From Saprospiraceae bacterium (GTDB taxonomy: Bacteria > Bacteroidota > Bacteroidia > Chitinophagales > Saprospiraceae): a stretch of 57,251 nucleotides of DNA. The translations under genes and the position numbers were made by a program. Where the stretch lies: positions 1 to 57,251 of the forward strand of contig JAIBCG010000011.1 in assembly GCA_019694295.1 (NCBI GenBank), given 5' to 3'. Position 1 is the stretch's first letter, and every line of letters begins with the position of its first letter. Shown one piece after another: positions 52,803 to 57,251 of this stretch. The notes beneath the pieces were generated by a model. It was given only the letters and a program-made list of their open reading frames with translations, did no database searches and was not told where the DNA came from.

Positions 52803-55800
52803 TTATTCGTGCATGAGTATCATCTTGCGAGTGATAGGTTTTTTGCCTGCCACCTGAAGCTGATAGTAATACATACCCGAAATGTTGTTCAGATCATCTG
52901 ATGTTACTTTTATTAAATGCCTGCCCTGTGCGAACCGGCCTTCTATTTTCTTTATCGTGTTGCCAAGCATGTCAAATATTTCTACCTGCACCTGCGAGGC
53001 ATCTTGTAGCACAAATGGAATACTTGTTTCGAACTCGAACGGGTTAGGCATATTCTGCTCCAGTTCGTATTTTGCAGTTTCATTCACTCCATTGAATTTG
53101 AATGACACACCAAGTACATCATCATATTTATCATAAGCCTCAGCTGCAAGGAAATCAGAACCTACCGATAGTGCATTGCTAAGCATAACGTTGGTTTTGG
53201 CCTTTAGAACTATTTCGAACAAAACATCGTCAGGACCAAATTTGTCTTGTATAGGTTCTACCCAGCTTATGGCTATCAAACCTTCTCCTGCTTTTGACAT
53301 ACCCATGGCAGATTCATCCATGTTTTTCAAAGCTCCAGGCAATATCGTTTGTATTTCTAATTGCTGAGCGTCGTACTCAAGTGTGTACTGAAATCCCTGA
53401 ACAGACTTAAAATCAGCAGCTCTGACAGGAATTTTGTATTCGTAGCCTGCAGCCAACTTCATGTCATCAGTCGTCAGTTCAAGGGTTTCTGCAGCATTTC
53501 TTACCTGCGGGTCACCGGCAATATTATTTGGTGTTACCGAAAGATTAAGGTCACCTACTTTAATACCTACCCAGTCAGTATTAGGTTTGTTGCTCTGCAG
53601 ATTGTCATACGTTATAACCTCCGGAATGGTCTGTTCGAAAGGATTACCAGGGTTGTTAAATTTCTGGTTAGCATCCACGAACCTCCATGACTTATTGTTC
53701 GGAAACTTGTCGTCTATCTGCAAAATTGCTCTTCTTAGCGCCAGCAGATCGGCCGTTGTTACTTTTCCATTGTTGTTGATATCAGCTGCTATAATCTTAT
53801 AAGGCGAATCAAGCGACTGAACACCCAGTATGTGCTTAGACATTGCCAGTACATCCTGTGTCGAAACACCGGCCAGAATATGTGTATTCTTAGTAGCAGC
53901 CACAAAGTAGTTTGACTTTTTCTGCAGGTCTAAGAATTCATATTCGCCTTTATCATTAGTTATTGCTTCTACTTCATTGTTGAGCAGAACGGTTACACCT
54001 TTCATTCTTTCACCAAGTACGCTGCTTACTTTGCCCGTTATCTTTGCTACTAATGCACAATAGCCGATATTGTCCTGAATATTCACCGTGGTGACACAGA
54101 AATTAGAATTGCCCGATGCATCAGTTGCTACCAAGGTCACATTATTGTCGCCTACACTGTTGCAGTCAAACTTGGTTGGTGACAATTCAAGTTTAATGGC
54201 TGACTTTGGAGTGCAGTTATCAGTAGTACCTATTTCTATCATGCCTACTGTAAGCTCTGCAATACCATCAGAGTTAAGCGGGATGGTTAATCCCTTGATA
54301 CATGCAGGTACCGGTGGTTCGTCGTCCACTACAGTTATTTTCATTGTACCTGAAGTAGCATTACCACATCCATCATAAGCTGTGAATGTCACAATATGTA
54401 CACCTGAAGGATATGTGCCGCTTGCATTGGCATTCTTTTTTGATGCATAGCCTGAATTGTTGACTATGCTTATGCTTGTGCTACAGTCGGTAGCAGTTGC
54501 TTCAGGCAATACTACATTGGCAACGCAGGTAGTGGTAGAAGTGGTACCTACGGTAATATCTGCCGGCAAGCTAAGTACCGGTGCAATACCATCACTTACT
54601 TCTATCACTTGAGTGCTCTCCCAGATACCGGCACCCGGAATGTTCGGATTGAACTCACACCAGTTGCGTACTACCCATTTTCTCACTACTTTAAAGCAAG
54701 CCGGCGGAGCTGTATTGAAAAACTGGTCGGTGTAACTCACATCCAGTTGCTCGCAATCATCATTCTCAAATGAAGGCCAGCCGGTGATATCCGGCGTAAC
54801 ATCTGCACCGCACTGAGTGGTTGCATAATCTGCAGGCCAGGTAATTACGAGTGGGGTCTGGTCAACGAGGGTTATCTTTTGTGTACAATATTTCGAATTG
54901 TTGTATTTGTCAGTGGCTGTCCATGTTCTTACAACATTGCCCTGATTGCAACTATTTAGGCTAATAACATCAGTATAGTTAATAACAGACAGCGAACAAT
55001 TATCGGTTGCAGAAGCCTGCCCGGTCACATTCAGGTCACCCGCATTCTGAGTACATGAGATGGTCAGATCAGAAGGGCAAGTAATGGTTGGCTTTACCGG
55101 ATCAGATATAAAAACCTGTACATGGCAGGTATTAGACAAATTGTTTGTGTCAAATACTCTAAGCTGCACATCTACCGGAGTAGGAGAAATATCATTGCAA
55201 GTAAATGTAAGAGAAGAAGCATAAGGATCGTTACCGCGTCTTACTTCTATTTTCTGGATACCACAATTATCAAAACTACCGTCATCAAATAATGTAGCAT
55301 TCGCAGTCACCAAACCATCATCATCCATAGCGATAGCAAGGTCTTTCTTACATACTGCTACAGGAATGGAGCTATCTATAACCGTAACATTCATCGTTAC
55401 GGTAGAAGTATTGCCACATCCGTCTGTGGCAACATAATTGACCGGATGCACACCAACAGGTACATTCTTGAAAGGTCCATAGCCTTGACCAAACTGCCAC
55501 TTAGGCGTAATCGTAAAACTCGAACAGTTATCAGTAGCCGTAGTCTTTGGTAGATCAACAATACCTGTACATGAACTGCTTTGCGTACCAATGGTCATGT
55601 CGGCAGGCAATACGATGACAGGTGCATCTTTATCTTCCCTTCTGATGACCTGTACATATATTTTGAAGGTGTCAACACAGTAATCAACTACTGTCCAGGT
55701 TCGGAGTATAGAATAACTTCCGTTGACACAAGTATTATAAACATTGTCAGAATGCTGTACGAACAATTCGCATGCAGCACCATTAGTGATTGAAAATCCG

Positions 55801-56594
55801 TTAATGGTAGGAACACCGGTTTTTTTCAAATCATTCGGGTCATCAGCACAATCCAGTTTTGGCGCACTGACACCATCATGGTTAGGCGGAAAAACGATGT
55901 CCTCAATTTTAGCTCTTTTCAAGCTGATTACCTGCAGAGCTGTGGCGAAGTTACCGGAAGTATCCGTTACTGACCAGGTACGAAATATTTGACCGGTTAT
56001 TTCCTGGCCATTGATGATTGTTTTACATGACATATCAATATATGCATCGGTATAACTTAGCTTGTCTGAGCCAATGCTACCGCAATTGTCAGTCACAGTC
56101 GGGTAGCCCAACAGATCTGGCGATGTGGGGTCAGAACAAAATATGGCTAGATTGACGGGAATAATTTGAGGTTTGATCTGGTCTATGAGACTAAGGCTTG
56201 ATGAACAATAATTACCATTAGACTGGTCAGTAACCTTAACAGTGAATGTTTTACCCAACTCATTGCACGTGAGTGTATTTGGGTAAATATTTCCGTCTTT
56301 ATCCTTTATTTCTATTGAAATATTCGTACTACAACCAGGTACCGGATATTGCGTCAGCAGCAAATCAGGTGTTATCTGAGCAATGCCTCCCTCATTGAGC
56401 GCTACCTGCACTTGCTGAATGCAGTTTAAGTTGCACTGGGCATGAAGCTTATTGGCTGAAATACTCAGCAATATACCGAAGATAAATAATAGTGGTTGGT
56501 TCGGGTTAAATATCCTTCTCCACTGCACGAGGATTGGCACATTTCTCAAGTCGTGCTGGAAAGCATCGGCTAGTTTAAGCGGATAATTTTTCAT
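52803..56594 (-). CDS. Giant HYR-repeat surface protein with dockerin-like, cohesin-like and T9SS type A domains
   Basis: A 1263-residue secreted protein, paralogous to the 1466-residue neighbour but without the P-domain. A long leader (about 50 residues) contains the hydrophobic segment LLFIFGILLSISA. The mature start is CNLNCIQQVQVALNE. Several HYR-like domains follow (APVIVLPADMTIGTQ, PTITCPSDLTISC, APVLSLPADITVG). The tail has a regulatory-like beta domain (ITGKVSSVLGERMKGVTVLL), a dockerin-like domain (about 905-964; calcium loop DINNNGKVTTAD), a cohesin-like domain (about 1037-1166, VQGFQYTLEYDAQQLEIQTI) and a type A sorting domain (NMPNPFEFETSIPFVLQDAS). The first dockerin loop is degenerate, as in the paralogues. 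No enzymatic motif is visible. Confidence 0.91.
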   Translation of the reverse strand: MKNYPLKLADAFQHDLRNVPILVQWRRIFNPNQPLLFIFGILLSISANKLHAQCNLNCIQQVQVALNEGGIAQITPDLLLTQYPVPGCSTNISIEIKDKDGNIYPNTLTCNELGKTFTVKVTDQSNGNYCSSSLSLIDQIKPQIIPVNLAIFCSDPTSPDLLGYPTVTDNCGSIGSDKLSYTDAYIDMSCKTIINGQEITGQIFRTWSVTDTSGNFATALQVISLKRAKIEDIVFPPNHDGVSAPKLDCADDPNDLKKTGVPTINGFSITNGAACELFVQHSDNVYNTCVNGSYSILRTWTVVDYCVDTFKIYVQVIRREDKDAPVIVLPADMTIGTQSSSCTGIVDLPKTTATDNCSSFTITPKWQFGQGYGPFKNVPVGVHPVNYVATDGCGNTSTVTMNVTVIDSSIPVAVCKKDLAIAMDDDGLVTANATLFDDGSFDNCGIQKIEVRRGNDPYASSLTFTCNDISPTPVDVQLRVFDTNNLSNTCHVQVFISDPVKPTITCPSDLTISCTQNAGDLNVTGQASATDNCSLSVINYTDVISLNSCNQGNVVRTWTATDKYNNSKYCTQKITLVDQTPLVITWPADYATTQCGADVTPDITGWPSFENDDCEQLDVSYTDQFFNTAPPACFKVVRKWVVRNWCEFNPNIPGAGIWESTQVIEVSDGIAPVLSLPADITVGTTSTTTCVANVVLPEATATDCSTSISIVNNSGYASKKNANASGTYPSGVHIVTFTAYDGCGNATSGTMKITVVDDEPPVPACIKGLTIPLNSDGIAELTVGMIEIGTTDNCTPKSAIKLELSPTKFDCNSVGDNNVTLVATDASGNSNFCVTTVNIQDNIGYCALVAKITGKVSSVLGERMKGVTVLLNNEVEAITNDKGEYEFLDLQKKSNYFVAATKNTHILAGVSTQDVLAMSKHILGVQSLDSPYKIIAADINNNGKVTTADLLALRRAILQIDDKFPNNKSWRFVDANQKFNNPGNPFEQTIPEVITYDNLQSNKPNTDWVGIKVGDLNLSVTPNNIAGDPQVRNAAETLELTTDDMKLAAGYEYKIPVRAADFKSVQGFQYTLEYDAQQLEIQTILPGALKNMDESAMGMSKAGEGLIAISWVEPIQDKFGPDDVLFEIVLKAKTNVMLSNALSVGSDFLAAEAYDKYDDVLGVSFKFNGVNETAKYELEQNMPNPFEFETSIPFVLQDASQVQVEIFDMLGNTIKKIEGRFAQGRHLIKVTSDDLNNISGMYYYQLQVAGKKPITRKMILMHE

Positions 56595-56996
56595 GGGACG
56601 AATTTTGGTTTTTGGATTATAGTCTTTTCTTACTGGCTAACTTAACATGTGTAGGTTCTGGTTGCTTCTCTCTAATGACAATTACATTAAAGCCGAAAGT
56701 CTCAGATGTTACAATGTGCAGGAATGTCAGGATACAACGAATGTTGTGGTTTGCAGTAGAAAGCGAGTCGTCCTGAAGGAAGGGAATTAAATATTCCCTG
56801 GGTTTGTTTTACGGTTTTGGGACAGTCTCACGTATGTTCTTAATATACTTGGTAGTGTTTTCGGTTTTTACTTGTGATATTTTTATTATGCAAAAAGTAT
56901 GCTAATTTTTAATATATTGAAAAAAAATATGTTTTTTGATAAAAAATTTTGGCAGCTTCCTTTCTTTCATATCCGGGAAGCTGCCAGAATATTGGA
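56595..56996. other. 402-nt intergenic region upstream of the 1263-residue protein gene
   Basis: No gene. A perfect 7-bp inverted repeat, AGGGAAT/ATTCCCT, spans 56782-56800. Close to it on the plus strand, 56812-56824 (ACGGTTTTGGGAC) resembles the 18-nt motif of the other gaps in reverse orientation. The porP/sprF terminator is at 56941-56986. The promoter is not identified. Confidence 0.45.
56941..56986 (-). terminator. Intrinsic terminator of the porP/sprF gene
   Basis: An 11-bp perfect stem, TGGCAGCTTCC (56950-56960) and GGAAGCTGCCA (56976-56986), with a 15-nt loop is followed on the minus strand by AAAATTTTTT. It begins 11 nt past the stop codon. Confidence 0.88.
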
Positions 56997-57251
56997 TTAC
57001 TTAGCCGGCATAGGCGGATTGGCTTCCATCATTTTCTTTTCTTCTTCCTGCGCATCCATTTTTTTCTTTCCGGCAAATTCGAAACCTACAGAAAACTCAT
57101 GAGCACCCGAATGATAGCGTTGTGTCTGTTGGAATGAAACATCATAGTTGTAGTACAGACTCAGTGCCCCGAATTTAGCCCCGAGCAACAGACCTACCAA
57201 GGTTTCGCGGTCTATTACTCGCAATGTACCACCTGCCATTAGGGTATTTTT
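56997..57251 (-). CDS. PorP/SprF family T9SS outer-membrane protein, C-terminal part (runs off the window)
   Basis: Only the last 84 codons are present; the frame is open to the window edge. KNTLMAGGTLRVIDRETLVG, LLGAKFGALSLYYNYDVS and the closing GAHEFSVGFEF strands match the last strands of the PorP/SprF 14-strand barrel family. These proteins sit in the outer membrane and hold T9SS type B substrates on the cell surface. After the last strand there is an unusual charged tail (FAGKKKMDAQEEEKKMMEAN, ending MPAK). In this family the partner type B gene is usually directly upstream, which here lies beyond the right edge; the neighbouring surface proteins carry type A signals instead. Confidence 0.82.
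   Translation of the reverse strand, partial: KNTLMAGGTLRVIDRETLVGLLLGAKFGALSLYYNYDVSFQQTQRYHSGAHEFSVGFEFAGKKKMDAQEEEKKMMEANPPMPAK

Noticed and set aside
1..57251. CRISPR array, tRNA or rRNA genes
   Set aside because: No regularly spaced short direct repeats, no cloverleaf with a T-loop motif and no rRNA segment were seen; the only regular repeats are within coding sequences.

Overview
The window reads as chromosomal DNA of a Bacteroidota bacterium, most likely a Saprospiria-like or related gliding lineage; this placement is inferred from gene content, with no rRNA present. Supporting signs are several type IX secretion (T9SS) C-terminal sorting domains of both type A and type B, a PorP/SprF-family gene at the right edge, SprB-like and HYR/PKD-like adhesin repeats, and many gene starts preceded at 12-30 nt by the Bacteroidota -7 promoter element TAnnTTTG rather than by a Shine-Dalgarno sequence. 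TTG and GTG starts also occur.

Layout. 1-5230 is housekeeping: a non-coding G+C-rich element, YraN-family nuclease, phosphoglucose/phosphomannose isomerase, an RluE-like pseudouridine synthase, and a carboxymuconolactone-decarboxylase-like gene followed by a PcrA/UvrD helicase. 5364-11872 is an exported proteolysis block: a tricorn-like S41 protease, a GNAT acetyltransferase, a TolB-like propeller and an M28-PDZ aminopeptidase. 11886-16791 (minus) is a lysS - DUF3127 - FAD/Fe-S dehydrogenase run. 16950-22843 holds a 1699-residue type B T9SS adhesin with about 14 disulfide-type repeats, overlapping a methyltransferase gene. 22863-30212 carries upp, a polysaccharide-deacetylase-like gene, an envelope protein plus lipA, nadE, and an ABC-2 exporter pair.

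30113-32089 is a scar: an exact 114-bp duplication of the exporter's 3' end flanks 1749 bp of unrelated DNA. That DNA holds an AT-rich PH-domain gene, the last 36 codons of a second, diverged hemW, and a deleted IS1634-like element that itself contains one end of an IS21-like element. The exporter's probable native terminator lies beyond the insert.

32240-57251 is surface biology: a small T9SS protein, HemW, an Omp85-type outer-membrane protein, then four giant minus-strand T9SS type A proteins (1224, 2359, 1466 and 1263 residues) and the 3' end of a porP/sprF gene. Two of the giants share a sortilin/Asp-box propeller head. Three share a tail of regulatory-like beta domain, dockerin-like domain, cohesin-like domain and T9SS signal. 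Having cohesin-like and dockerin-like modules in each of three neighbouring secreted paralogues suggests a self-interlocking surface assembly, and is the most interesting candidate system here. All functional statements rest on motif reading of the sequence; no searches were run.
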